Under the pieces are notes generated by a model, which saw only the letters and a list, made by a program, of their open reading frames with translations, was not told the origin of the DNA and searched no databases. 36,303 nt of DNA from Psilocybe azurescens (taxonomy: Eukaryota; Basidiomycota; Agaricomycetes; Agaricales; Agrocybaceae): contig JAJIRX010000314.1 of the NCBI GenBank assembly GCA_023853785.1, forward strand, positions 1 through 36,303, written 5' to 3'. Positions 1 to 9,457 of the stretch are shown here, in pieces. The position numbers and the translations under genes were made by a program. Every line of letters begins with the position of its first letter. Position 1 is the first letter of the stretch.

Positions 1-299
1 CAATTGATATTGAAGGCTGGTATATAAGTTGAATAGTCATTGAGAATCATTCAATGAACAAGTTTTATGAAACATAATACTCAGCATTTGAAGGCCTTGA
101 AGCTTGCCTCAGCAAAAATATCTTAGAACATAATATTTATCCTCAAACAAATTCAGACTTTTTCAGTTAAAAATAAGTCTTTGAAGCTGGCCTCAAATAC
201 TTTTGTGCTTTTCACAGTTAATATTCATCAGGAACTTGGTCTTGTGATGGAGTCGTGTTTTATCAAAAGAATCACAAGTATCTCTGACAAGATGCTTAA
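1..299. other. AT-rich stretch without a recognisable gene
   Basis: No open frame or motif can be supported here. Two related short phrases (gaagcttgcctca near 110 and gaagctggcctca near 185) hint at a decayed internal duplication. Because the reverse transcriptase relic begins just downstream on the same strand, this is probably the eroded 5' part of that element, but nothing in the sequence proves it. Confidence 0.4.
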
Positions 300-1950
300 G
301 GAGATGTGTAAACATGCATTTTCTCCTTGACACAACAAGATCTCTGGTTTCTGTTTGATAACAACTATGTTATAACAATAACTGATAAAAACCTTGGCCT
401 AGCTGTGTCCAAACACAACTGGTTACAAAGTTGGAATTTGTAGATGTGCTACAAGTAATTAAAACAAAACAACTCAGATGAATCAACTTGCTAATTTAGC
501 AGAAGAACATCTAATGCTTAATGAAATAAATGTACTAATTATTTCTCATTTAAAATACTGGAGGATGGATCTATGTTTGATTATCCACAATTTCATGGCA
601 TACCTAAAATCCACAAAAGCCTACTGGATTTAGGCCTATTATACCATGTCATTCAGTCATATTTAATGTGAAAGCAAAGTTTGTATCAAAGAGCTTAAAC
701 TGCTTGTAAAAACAGCTTTTTCTATCATACAGTATGAAGGATCTCATCACAAGATTAAGCCAATTGCATATAGACTCCAAATGTAAGTTTTATTTTTTTA
801 CTACAGACACAATCACCTATTACCCAAATATTCAACTTAAATCATGTGTAGAAATCATTTTATCTCTGTACAAGGATTGGCTTTTAAGCAATTTGGATGC
901 TGATGACGTGGTGTCAATACTTAATTCTAATTTATTAAAGAATAATAAGATAAAGTTAAACATCTTTAAAAGTGCCATCGAGATTGGCAATATGCAATTA
1001 ATCACACAACATGGTGACAAGTATTTTAAACAACTTAGTGGTCTTGCAATAGGGGTCGTGGACTCTCCTGACCTCACCAACCTTATGGATACCACTTTGA
1101 ACAATGTTCAGATATTTTAAACCATCCCAATGTGGTCTTCTATGGAAGATACATCAACGACTGTCTAGGTATCATTTATGCAGAATCAGCTAAAGATGCT
1201 CTCATTTTACTTGAGAATTCAGTATGCTTCGATGTATGTGTGATTGAATGGGTTGTTTCCAACACTGGATGTCAATTTCTCAACAGCTTCCTCTTCACAA
1301 AGTCTGGAAAACTTCAATGGAGGCTGTATGTCAAGGCTGGAAACAATTGAGGTCAAAAGAGGCGTTTACATCGGGAGTTATCCCGGTTAGCCGTGTTATG
1401 TAGTTCTAAGGATATCTACATAGAGGCAATTAGAGACCTTAGCGCTCTCTATATCACGCGGTTATCCCAAAAAACTAGTCATGAACTGGTGTAAGAAAAA
1501 CATACAAGAGCATTGGGAAAAGCGGTTCATATCGCGAGCCGCAGAGCACGAAAGTGTTCTTGTACTTAAAACCAGATATGACGAAGTATGGAATTGGTTC
1601 TCAGCTGCTGAACTTGGTAAAACTGTTACCGAGTACTGGTCGGAGTGGTATACCCGTGCCAAAAAAGGAGACTTCACTGTCTCCGCATCCAGACCCTTTA
1701 TCAAACCTAGTGACGATGAGGTGCATGGACTCGATGATGTTAAGCCAGACCTGTTCACAGTGATTCCGGTTGACAGAGAAGATATGTACGTACTCAGACC
1801 TTCAGAAGATAGGACTACTCGGAAGTCGTTGGATTGTGTCCCGGAAACATAACACAAATCTCTTCGACCTTGCAAATGTATGGAAGAAAACAGTTTTTGT
1901 AAACTGGATGAAAACATCGCCGATGAAGGTGGTGTTGTTCCTTTGATTCA
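300..1950 (+). pseudogene. Penelope-like reverse transcriptase, decayed (several frameshifts)
   Basis: This is a relic of a retroelement polymerase that would copy its own RNA into DNA. Pieces of one protein follow each other in order in shifting frames. TDKNLGLAV lies at about 384-410 and GIPKIHK at 597-617. KPTGFRPIIPCHS (617-655) is one base out of frame with it. Motif A, DTITYYPN, starts near 806. A motif B-like GLAIGVVDSP lies near 1045-1075, and motif C, RYIND, is at 1147-1161. A thumb-like block with GVYIG then ELSRLAVLCSS runs from about 1350, and the C-terminal part is open from 1481 to 1852. The order PKIHK...RPI, D..YPN, GxAxG, YxDD and then a long thumb is typical of Penelope-like elements. 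The first catalytic Asp of YxDD is Asn here (YIND), so the copy is dead. No GIY-YIG endonuclease is visible. It could instead be a related, unnamed fungal RT lineage. Confidence 0.75.
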
Positions 1951-1952
1951 AG

Positions 1953-2048
1953 TGTTGAAAAGACCAAATCAATCAGATAAAAACCGTGATTGGGAGGTAA
2001 ACGTAGCATACAATAATGTAAATACCGTACTTATATACTGTAAATACA
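1953..2048 (-). repeat. LTR, 3' copy relative to gag (96 bp)
   Basis: Starts TGTTGAAAAG and ends GTAAATACA on the plus strand. It aligns over its whole length with 3225-3324, lacking two 2-bp pieces found there. It lies directly after the stop codon and tail of the minus-strand gag. Confidence 0.75.
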
Positions 2049-2109
2049 ATTGGCAAAATGACCAGAAAATAAGACAAAAATAAAAGAAATAAATCGCACC
2101 CTCGGAAAC

Positions 2110-2904
2110 TAAAAAGCTTCATCATCATCTGAGTCATCTTCCAAAGCAAGAGCAGCATGCCCTATAGATCCAGATTTGATGGGATGGGGGCTGGAAGAAT
2201 TGGTGCAGTTGGACTGATAATGACCTTTCTTACCGCATGAAAAACAAGTGATGTGCAATACCATGAGAGGGGCACCAGTAACAGCCATAGCTTCATTCTG
2301 GGGGTCCTCAGAAGCTTGTGCTTGGCGTGGGGATATTGGTGTTGGCGCTGGTATTCATTCATGAGGCGGGTGATAACATAGGTGAGCATATATTCACTGT
2401 CTGGGGTGGCATCAAGCGAAATAAGAAAAGAGTCGTATGAATGGGGAAGTCCTGAAGTAATGGCAAGAATAATGTTGTCCTCAGTGACTTTCACACCTGC
2501 TTCCTCAAGAAGAAATGCAATATGGTGGACACAGGCAACGTAGGCAGACATGACTTCACCACGATCAAGGCAGAGACGGTGAAAACGGTGACGGAGAGAA
2601 ATAATGGTGGAGCGACCACGTGATGCATGAATATCTGAGAGTGTTTTCCAGATAACATAGGGGTCTGGGTTACGGCAGTGAGCGAGCTGGGAAGGGGTTA
2701 CACGAAGAATGAGCTCTGCACGAGTTTCAGATTGCTTGCGCATAAAATCCTTGACTTTCTTGGTCTGTTCAGTCCCCCAGGGTGTTCTGCAGTGCCATCC
2801 ACATAATCCAATAAGCCCTTGCGAGTGAGTAAGGCTTCCATGTAAATCTTCCACTCAAAATAATTCCCATCAGTGAGTTTATCGAAGGTGGTTTCGGACG
2901 GCAT
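2110..2904 (-). pseudogene. Copia-type Gag with CCHC zinc knuckle, two frameshifts
   Basis: Gag proteins coat retrotransposon RNA inside virus-like particles in the cytoplasm. The frame starts at 2904 with MPSETTFDKLTDGNYFEWK, the usual opening of Copia Gag (a short head, then a W with a K two residues on). It shifts frame near 2785 and continues with the helical capsid-like core (IWKTLSDIHASRG, then LPHSYDSFLISLD). It shifts again near 2335 and ends in a zinc knuckle, CFSCGKKGHYQSNC (C-x2-C-x4-H-x4-C), followed by an acidic tail, EDDSDDDEAF, and a stop. No pol domain follows; the LTR comes about 60 bp later. A frameshifted copy flanked by nearly identical LTRs suggests mobilisation in trans. 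Confidence 0.8.
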
Positions 2905-2972
2905 GATGGCGCACTAAAAATAGATTTGATGATGGCAACGATGGTAACAATGATAAAATGATGGTTCCGGTG

Positions 2973-3075
2973 GTGATTCGGCTTCTGCAAGCAATTCAGG
3001 TTCGACGGTGATTTGGCTTCCGTAAGCGATTCAGGTTCGGGCGGTGATTCGGCTTCTGCAAGCAATATCGGCTCT
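2973..3075. repeat. Three tandem ~35-36 bp units in the gag leader
   Basis: Units begin at 2973, 3008 and 3044 with gtgattcggcttctgcaag-like sequence; the third is incomplete. They lie between the 5' LTR and the gag start codon, where retroelement leaders carry packaging or regulatory signals. No role can be read from the sequence. Confidence 0.7.
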
Positions 3076-3224
3076 CAGCGAGCAAGGTTACGATGACGAT
3101 GACGACGATAACAATTCGACAAAAGGGATTCGGCCCCCAGTAGGCAAGAATGACAAACAGAAACAAATAGAGCGCAAGCGACGGCGAGGAACTGGCAGCA
3201 GAGACAGTTAGGGTCACACGTTTA

Positions 3225-3324
3225 TGTTGAAAAGACCAAATCAATCAGATAAAAACCGTGTGATTGGGAGGTAAACACGTAGCGTACAATAATGTAAATA
3301 CCGTACTTATATACTGTAAATACA
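3225..3324 (-). repeat. LTR, 5' copy relative to gag (100 bp)
   Basis: Partner of 1953-2048, with an extra TG after CCGTG, an extra AC before the GTAGC phrase and one A/G change. As the upstream LTR of the minus-strand gag it would carry its promoter. Confidence 0.75.
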
Positions 3325-3738
3325 ATTTATACTAACTAAATTTACTCTATAACGGAGAATTCAGTTTATATATAAAATCTACATACTTGTGGCTGCGTAT
3401 TCAGCGCACGGGATCACAGGAATTGAGCCATTTGATTCCCATATTCCAACATCAAGACGTAGATGAAGATCATCACTCTGATTCAGTAAAAGCTACTGAA
3501 CAGAAAATTGCCTCTGACGACAGCTTTGACAACAAGATAATACTACATCGACAATCACGGTCTCCAGACCGGGAACATCCAGAATTTGGCACAGGCTCCA
3601 AAGCAAATAATCGATGAAATAATTACTAGTGACTTTGTCACAATACACTACCCCAAACCCCAAACTGTATGTAATTATTAAATGCTATAGATTGACTCAC
3701 ATCAACTCACAAGCACACTTTGATTCGTAATAGCCAAA
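3325..3738. other. Sequence after the LTR insertion; 76-codon open frame, unassigned
   Basis: A plus-strand frame is open at 3387-3617 (RSRSPDREHPEFG near its end). It has no recognised domain. Because the LTR element interrupts the region just after the RT C-terminus, this may be the displaced tail of the RT protein. That is inference only. Confidence 0.3.
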
Positions 3739-3763
3739 CCCAAACCCAACCCAACCCAAACCC
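3739..3763 (-). other. G-quadruplex motif, telomere-like (CCCAA/CCCAAA) tract
   Basis: Five CCC runs are separated by 2 or 3 A residues. Read on the minus strand this is five GGG runs with TT or TTT spacers, a perfect G-quadruplex motif. It resembles but does not equal the common fungal telomere repeat TTAGGG. It lies about 640 bp 5' of the hammerhead ribozyme. Confidence 0.75.
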
Positions 3764-3880
3764 AAACTCAAACTTACCCAAACAGGTAATACTAACAATT
3801 ACCTTACTAGGGAAGTGTGTTACTATTTCACATCGACGGTCGGATTGTCAAAACGTCTCGATCGGGTAACTCGTATCTTA

Positions 3881-3970
3881 CCGAAAACGAAGCACCACTG
3901 GTTTAGTAAGCAACACCCAACACCTAGGTTAGTAAGCTGCGCCGAAAACGACGCACCGGATTAGTAGGTT
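3881..3970. repeat. Imperfect direct repeat, 61-bp period
   Basis: The phrase ccgaaaacgaagcacc...tagtaag at 3881 recurs at 3942 as ccgaaaacgacgcacc...tagtagg. A sequence like a tRNA B box (ggttcaaaccc) follows directly at 3967-3977, but no tRNA fold surrounds it. Confidence 0.5.
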
Positions 3971-4039
3971 CAAACCCAGGAACCTGGCCTTGTACAAAGT
4001 AGGTCGACCCGGCCGGACTCTTCTTCGGACTTGGCCGGG

Positions 4040-4500
4040 CAGTGTTAGTAGCACGAATAGACTGCATTATGCAGAAGTCTATGGTCTATTTTCGAATAGG
4101 TTGGTAAGCTATTACTCGGATATGACTAATGTTTTAGTCAGATTACTAGATCGGAGCAACTCTAGCTCGCTGATTCATAATCAAAGTGACTCGATGACTG
4201 GTACATCCACAATGTTATTTGTAACGAGCTTAATCAGCTCTATTGTAGTTAGTCAGTAAGACCTCTGACGTTCCCATTTTAGGACGAGAAAGATTACAAA
4301 GGTAACAATAAAAGTATTAGAAATCGATAGTCAATTCGCTAAGAATAGGCACTTAGCTTAGTAAACACGTGCTTATTTTAGGAGTACATAGTAATATTCC
4401 TTACGTACGATAGCTACTGATGAGTCTATAAAGACGAAATAGCTACCTTGGATATCCCTCCAAGGCTATTTAGCTAGTATCGCCCCACTACTTACAGTGT
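4040..4500 (+). mobile_element. Terminal-repeat-like segment carrying the hammerhead ribozyme
   Basis: The hexamer cagtgt occurs at 4040-4045 and again at 4495-4500. The stretch between can be read as TGTTAG (4043) to TTACA (4496), the form of a solo LTR, or as a Penelope-type pseudo-LTR. The ribozyme occupies its last 90 bases. It is non-coding apart from an open frame with no known domain at 3990-4259. The boundaries are tentative because no second full copy is present in the window. Confidence 0.4.
4408..4482 (+). ncRNA. Type I hammerhead self-cleaving ribozyme
   Basis: All conserved core pieces are present in order. Stem I 5' strand is 4411-4416 (TAGCTA). CTGATGA is at 4417-4423. Stem II is GTCT 4424-4427 with AGAC 4432-4435, closing an ATAA loop. 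GAAA is at 4436-4439. Stem III pairs 4439-4442 (ATAG) with 4466-4469 (CTAT), extended inside by CCTTGG 4446-4451 with CCAAGG 4460-4465. The cleavage triplet ATT ends at 4470. Stem I 3' strand is 4471-4476 (TAGCTA), and its helix extends with CGA 4408-4410 to TCG 4480-4482 across a 3-nt bulge. Stems II and III are closed and stem I is open, so this is type I, the class known from Penelope-like retroelements. An RT relic of that class lies upstream on the same strand. Cleavage is predicted after U4470. H17 = U is allowed by the NUH rule but is not the fastest choice. Confidence 0.85.
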
Positions 4501-4529
4501 AACCACACAGCCAACTGCATCTATTTGCG

Positions 4530-4563
4530 CCCCTCACCCCTCACCCCTCACCCCAAAAACCCC
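4530..4563 (-). other. G-quadruplex motif, (CCCCTCA)3 CCCC array
   Basis: CCCC runs lie at 4530, 4537, 4544 and 4551 with exact TCA spacers, and a further CCCC lies at 4560. On the minus strand this is four GGGG runs with TGA loops, a strong G-quadruplex motif with a 7-bp period. It lies 48 bp downstream of the ribozyme. Confidence 0.8.
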
Positions 4564-5417
4564 AAGTTTCTCCTGAGGTTCATCTCATTTTCTCTCCCTT
4601 AATTATTCATTCTGATACATTCTAGGTTGTGGCAGCTACCGGGGCTGGACCTCCCTTGCTTTTTCTCCTATATTGGCGCCGCATGGTTGAAATCATTCCG
4701 ATGTTTACTGCTTCCGCCTATTCTAGATCTGACTTGGACGCTATTTCGTCTTCCATCAAGCACTTCCGCATACGTTGTAATATTCCTAGATCTTCTGTTT
4801 CAAATTCTGCTACTTGACTCATCACGCTCTCAAGCTTCGCCGCTCATGTATATTCTTACATATTGATATCAGCACATCTCGACTGCCTGCTGTATCCTTT
4901 ACACTGCCTTCCTTTCTTCTTGCTATTTCGTTGCTGAGGTTAAATAAATAAAAAATTCTTTCTTGGATTCATTGTGCCTCTTGAGTCTGCATCCATCCTC
5001 TCACCTCTCATCAAATCCTCTGCCAATCAAGTGGAGCTCTGCTCTGTTTGGGTCGGTCTCCAATTGGGATCCAATCATATCCAATTGCACCGTTTGTGAG
5101 CTTCGCTCCATTTGGTACAGCCACTTGGATTCGATTCGGCTTTCCCACTTGGTTTCCCAAGCGCTCAGGCCTTTGGCGGCCCACATTCTTCTCATTTCGC
5201 TTTTGCATCGCGCTGCATGCATTTCGCGTTCTCTCGTGATTTCGGTTGTTCACGTGACCCGTCTTTTTGGGTCCCTTCCGACCAGCCGCCAATGCCCTCC
5301 GCACCCACAAAAGATTCGTGTCTCACGAATAATTTGTTCCCTTTCTCTCTTCAGCTTCCTATTCCATTTCTCCCGTTAAGGAATTCCTTTCAAACACATA
5401 GTAACTTATCTTGGCCC
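4564..5417. other. No supported gene; pyrimidine-rich intergenic DNA
   Basis: Several overlapping open frames exist on both strands (for example 4963-5379 plus and 5011-5310 minus). None has a domain, signal peptide or consistent codon pattern. A run resembling a transcript end (taaataaataaaaaa) lies near 4939-4953. Confidence 0.5.
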
Positions 5418-5860
5418 AGGCGTGAAGGCACAACATGTCATTCTGTCAGAGTTGTTGGATCAGCGTGCAGACTTCACACGGGTTTCAGAATAGGTCTGGC
5501 GAACGGCGGAAAACGGACAAATGGGCAATAACGTCGACTTGAGTTTGAGGGCCAGAGAAGCGATTGGGTAATGTGAGGAGCATGATGATTGAGCAATTGG
5601 AATGGGCAGTGCCCGGTTGGCAAACACGTCCATCGATATCGAGGCGAAGGTTGAAAAGCCAAAAAGCCAAAATTCAACTCAACGACTATGCAGCCGTGCA
5701 TTACATAATATTACCGATTTTTGGGACGAATTCAACTTGCCTTGGAAAAAGAAGAACGAGAACAAGACGTGTATTTTTATGGGCTCCGTGTGCAGTCGTC
5801 CACAGGTCCCTAACTACCACGGAACGAACCAAGCACAAAGCACAAAAGTGGTGCAGCCCT
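5418..5860 (+). repeat. Dispersed duplication, copy 1 (uninterrupted)
   Basis: 5418-5690 matches 10851-11105 (shared phrases include acaacatgtc, cagacttcac, ggtctggcgaacgg and acttaagtttgaggg-like sequence). 5703-5860 then matches 11607-11905 (gccgatttgtggg, gagttcaac, tggaaaaagaa, ggaatgaaccaagca-like). In this copy the two halves adjoin, so it serves as the empty site for the foldback element in copy 2. Confidence 0.65.
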
Positions 5861-7965
5861 GCTACTTCTGCCACCTCACATACACCTCCGCATTGGGTTT
5901 CGTCTCCAGCAATAACGGGAGTTGACTCTCGACATAGCTCCGACATTCTTCAAGGAAGCTACTATGTTCGTATCCAATCTTTTCGACCTCTACACCAATG
6001 ACAACATGCCTAAATGTCGTCTACATTCCAACTGAAGCATTTCAAGAAAGAAATCGCATGCCCATATGAATGGCATATTGCTGGTGGAAGATTGAAGCAA
6101 CCACATCAAGCTGGCGGGTATGCTGACATCGAGTTATATATGTTCTCGCATGCATGGTCGATTACGCTTTGAATGACTGAGAGAAATATATCACACGTTT
6201 ATTTATGAGCTGAAGGGACATTTGAAAGTACCCACCTGCAGGTACGTCGTCTCGAGAGAAGGAGACGCCGCCAGGTTTTCTGACTGCTCTAACATTTTAC
6301 CTTACTCCTCTCTAGCCCGTACCACGACCGACTGCATAGGAAATCAACACAATTCATCTTATCCATTCATTACATACAGAATTTCTCTAACATCCCACCC
6401 ACCCATCACCTTTCATTTCGTGAAATTTTATCCTGGTCACAAGTCTATACACGTAATAGGTAGAGTAGAGTACCATGGTGAAGTGAAGAGGGGGTCACCC
6501 TTCAGCGCTCAGCATCGCCATCTATTCTCTGCGCTCCGGAGATAATGCAACCGCAAGGCCGCTAACCTCTCCACCCCCACCTACTACCTGACTACTTACC
6601 TTAATTGCAAGGCGCGAACGCACGTTCTCGAGATGGTATGTTCTGTGGGTTACTGCAAGAACGTTGATATTCAAGACAGATTCCTCCTCAACGCATGGCT
6701 TCATAAAGTCCTGGTTACATTCCATCCGTTGGGGTTGATCGCCACAATTTATACTCAGTATTTTTGACTCTCTCATGGTACATAGCCTATCCTGTGTCCC
6801 TATTCCTTAAGTGAGTGTTAACGCACATATGTCTGAATGTTGACTCCGACTGAACAACAACTCGTTTCTTTACACCAGCGCCAAGGCATTCTGCATTCAT
6901 TTTCACTCTCATCCGCGACAGCTGTGTTGTGATCTACATAAAAACTTCCCTCAATGCCCTCCCCAACGCCATCTGCGGCTGTCATCAACCATCGAACATC
7001 GACATCCTCAACGCTAGACGGCTGTAACGTGTGGTCGACTCCTATATGTCATATACAAACCCGGCGCCCGGCACCCTGGGCGTATGCATGCGTGCATTTG
7101 TATAAAGTCAAGGTGCGTCGCAATGCGAGATGGAGAGGCAAGGTGGTAGGGAGAAGCAAAGGAGAGTACGTAAATCTTCATCTTGGCTTCAGCTGCACGC
7201 ACGTGTGTGTGCATGTTTAATATTGAATATGTGCTTCAACCCTCCTCTTCCTACTTCTCTTCCTCGAGTCTTCTTTCCTCCCTCTTATGTCATCGTATTC
7301 ACCCCTAAAGATGACGCCGATCACCATCCCTATTCAGCTTGTGCATTCAATACTTGATACCCGATCCGTCCTAAGTACAAGTTCTTCGTCGCAGGACCCA
7401 GGACCCAGATACTTCGCCATTAGGCCTCGAATATTTGGCATCCATGCGGGACAGCAGTACAGTACTTCTAACACCGTCCATCGCCGCCATCGTACACCTG
7501 TTGTCGCAGATATGAGACTCTCGACGACTTTTATATATTGTTCTAATAATAAGAAAAATCGTAGAATGAGGGGATTGGGGAAATTGATCACATCACATCA
7601 CATCAACACGCACATGTATGTACATAGATAGACGGATGGATAGTTAATTAAGTAGATATAAGCCACAGATCAAGAGAACCAGGGTCATTACAGTTAGAAG
7701 AGGAAAATTAGAAGGATTATGATTAATAGCACACATGAACAGCCTGACTCAGGGAGTGCGCAGACGACACAGATGAGATGATGGGAGCATATTCGCAAGG
7801 TAGAGTCCGACCTCCCGGTGTTGGCAAACCAAGGGGCACGCAGCTCAAGATGGAGATTATGGTAGATGTTTAAGAAGACGAGACGAGATGATGGATGACG
7901 CAAATAAACACAGTGTGTACTGTTTTTTGAGGTCATCTGTATATCAATAGCTCCCGAGTGCTACT
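5861..7965. other. Long stretch without a supported gene
   Basis: Open frames of 60 to 110 codons occur on both strands but overlap one another and show no domains. The one structured piece is the repeat at 7581-7692, listed separately. The TATA boxes at its right end belong to the F-box-like gene at 8049. Confidence 0.5.
7581..7692 (+). repeat. Direct repeat partner of 9728-9829
   Basis: Contains a (catca)n run, then acgcac, two gatagat phrases, taattaagta and a closing attacagt. The same order occurs at 9728-9829. One copy lies before and one after the first F-box-like gene, so that gene sits between direct repeats about 2.1 kb apart. Confidence 0.65.
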
Positions 7966-7966
7966 C

Positions 7967-7985
7967 TATATAATGGGTTATATAA
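7967..7985 (+). promoter_or_regulatory. Twin TATA boxes ahead of the F-box-like relic
   Basis: TATATAA occurs at 7967-7973 and again at 7979-7985. The second is 63 bases before the ATG at 8049, a fitting distance for a fungal core promoter. Confidence 0.5.
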
Positions 7986-8048
7986 GCGCAGAATCACCCA
8001 TCACATCATTCCTTTGCCCCGACAATCAGATAGACTTCACGAGTAGTT

Positions 8049-9457
8049 ATGTCCCTCTCTGCAGAAGCTCAAGACGCTCGCATGCTCTCCACACTACCGA
8101 CAGAGATTGTGGATGACATTATTGAGGAAGCATGCAGAGCGCTCTGACGTATCCAGCGTCGCCTCTATCGCACTCACATCGTGCGTCTTTGGTATTCATG
8201 CAAATAAGGCGCTGATTTGCGTCGCTCATTCCACATTATAATGAGGGGGATAGCATACCACACCCAGCCAAGGGTATCAGGGGCCTCGCAAATATCATTC
8301 AAAGCGGACAGGCAATCACCACAATGCCGGGCGTATGCTCTTTCACTACATCCTTCTCTTTGCAGATGATCGGTTACTACGACAAGGTCATGTCAGATCT
8401 GAACGATGGCAGCCTCGCATATATCTTCAGAAATCTTTTCCGGCCACCTCTGTATACACATCCTGCATCTTCTATCTGCTCACTTTCTTTGTACCTGCAT
8501 CGATTGAGCTGCCACAATGACGACGATTACGACGATCCCAGCTACGCTGCAACGCACTGGCTATCAATGAATCCAGAACTACTACAGGAATTCAAGGCTC
8601 TTCTTCGCGAATCCGATATCACCCGACTCGGTCTGGATGGCGTATTCCGTATACCAGTCGATATCTTATGGGGCACAAAGATCAAGCATCTCTATCTTCG
8701 GCGAGTGTCTATATATCCATATTGCGAAAACCATGACACCGCCCCAGATCCAGAACACATTCCACTCGAGTCCCTTGATATTGACAATTGTGCCTCAACT
8801 ACGAAACTGGGTCCCCTTTGCCCTCTCTAACCAAGCTACACGTCATCATCGGGAAGTTTACTATGTTTAAATGACTGGACGAACTGCTTAGCAACACTTC
8901 AATTCTTCAATCATTGGCACTCACATTGAAAGATATTGGTTGAGTCATTCAATAATCGTTGATCTTATTTTAAATTAAATTCATATTATTAAAGATCAAT
9001 ATACCGTCATGAACGTTCAACCTTGATAAATTACAATCATCTCAAACATCTCAATCGCATTTCATTTGTCAACAGCATGAAGACCCCTCTGTCTCTTATG
9101 GTCGACCTCCTCAGACACGAAATTTCGACTGGTATCACCGAGCTCAAAATAAAGTTTCCACTTTGGACATACAATAGCCTAGAAGATGTGGAACGAGGTC
9201 TAAAGGACCACAACATTAAACTCCTAGACAGCCACCTCATTCATCCTGCTTTTGACTCCATCAGGCGTGTCATCTTTGGCGTAGAGGTCGAAATGGCTAA
9301 ATCCGGCAGTAGTTTCCAGCCACCTAGCTTGATTGAAAAATGGCGGAGCTATGTCGAGAGTCAACTCCCATTATTGCTAGAGAAGAAACCCGATACGGAG
9401 GTGTACGTAAGGTGGAAGGACTCCTTTGTGCCTGGTGTTTGGTTCGTTTTGTGGTAA
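8049..9457 (+). pseudogene. F-box-like protein, copy A, broken
   Basis: The ATG at 8049 opens a protein with LPTEIVDDIIEEA, the usual start of a basidiomycete F-box domain. F-box proteins choose substrates for SCF ubiquitin ligases. The frame ends at a stop near 8149, and the next part (RSDVSSVASIALTS) continues one base out of register. The body is open at 8324-8830 (HIPLESLDIDNC, a leucine-rich segment), and the C-terminal part is open at 9023-9457 and ends VRWKDSFVPGVWFVLW. The 8830-9023 interval may contain a decayed intron. Part of the gene (about 8690-9160) has an inverted copy at 11935-12428. At least one frameshift and several stops make a working product unlikely. Confidence 0.6.

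Larger units (their letters stand above)
1953..3324 (-). mobile_element. Gag-only LTR retrotransposon (non-autonomous), nested in the RT element
   Basis: Two almost identical direct repeats (1953-2048 and 3225-3324) begin TGTTG and end ATACA, the TG...CA form of LTRs. They bracket about 1.2 kb that holds one minus-strand Copia-type gag and nothing resembling protease, integrase, reverse transcriptase or RNase H. The LTRs differ by two 2-bp indels and one substitution, which suggests a fairly recent insertion. The flanking five bases (tcaag on the left, attta on the right) do not match, so no target-site duplication is visible. A primer-binding site was not recognised. The element must have relied on enzymes from another element to move. 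Confidence 0.7.

Noticed and set aside
832..1104. Minus-strand frame opposite the RT motif A-B region, and 1462-1917 minus
   Set aside because: These are mirror frames of the plus-strand RT, which has recognisable motifs.
1953..3324. CRISPR-like or tandem satellite reading of the two 100-bp repeats
   Set aside because: There are only two copies, with TG...CA ends and a gag gene between them; LTRs explain them fully.
3739..3780. A true telomere tract
   Set aside because: The repeat is CCCAA/CCCAAA, irregular, only about 40 bp long and internal; CCCTAA is absent.
3967..3977. tRNA gene suggested by ggttcaaaccc
   Set aside because: No acceptor stem, D arm or anticodon arm can be folded around it.
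4963..5531. A gene on either strand around 5000-5500
   Set aside because: At least five overlapping frames, none with domains, and part of the stretch is a dispersed repeat.
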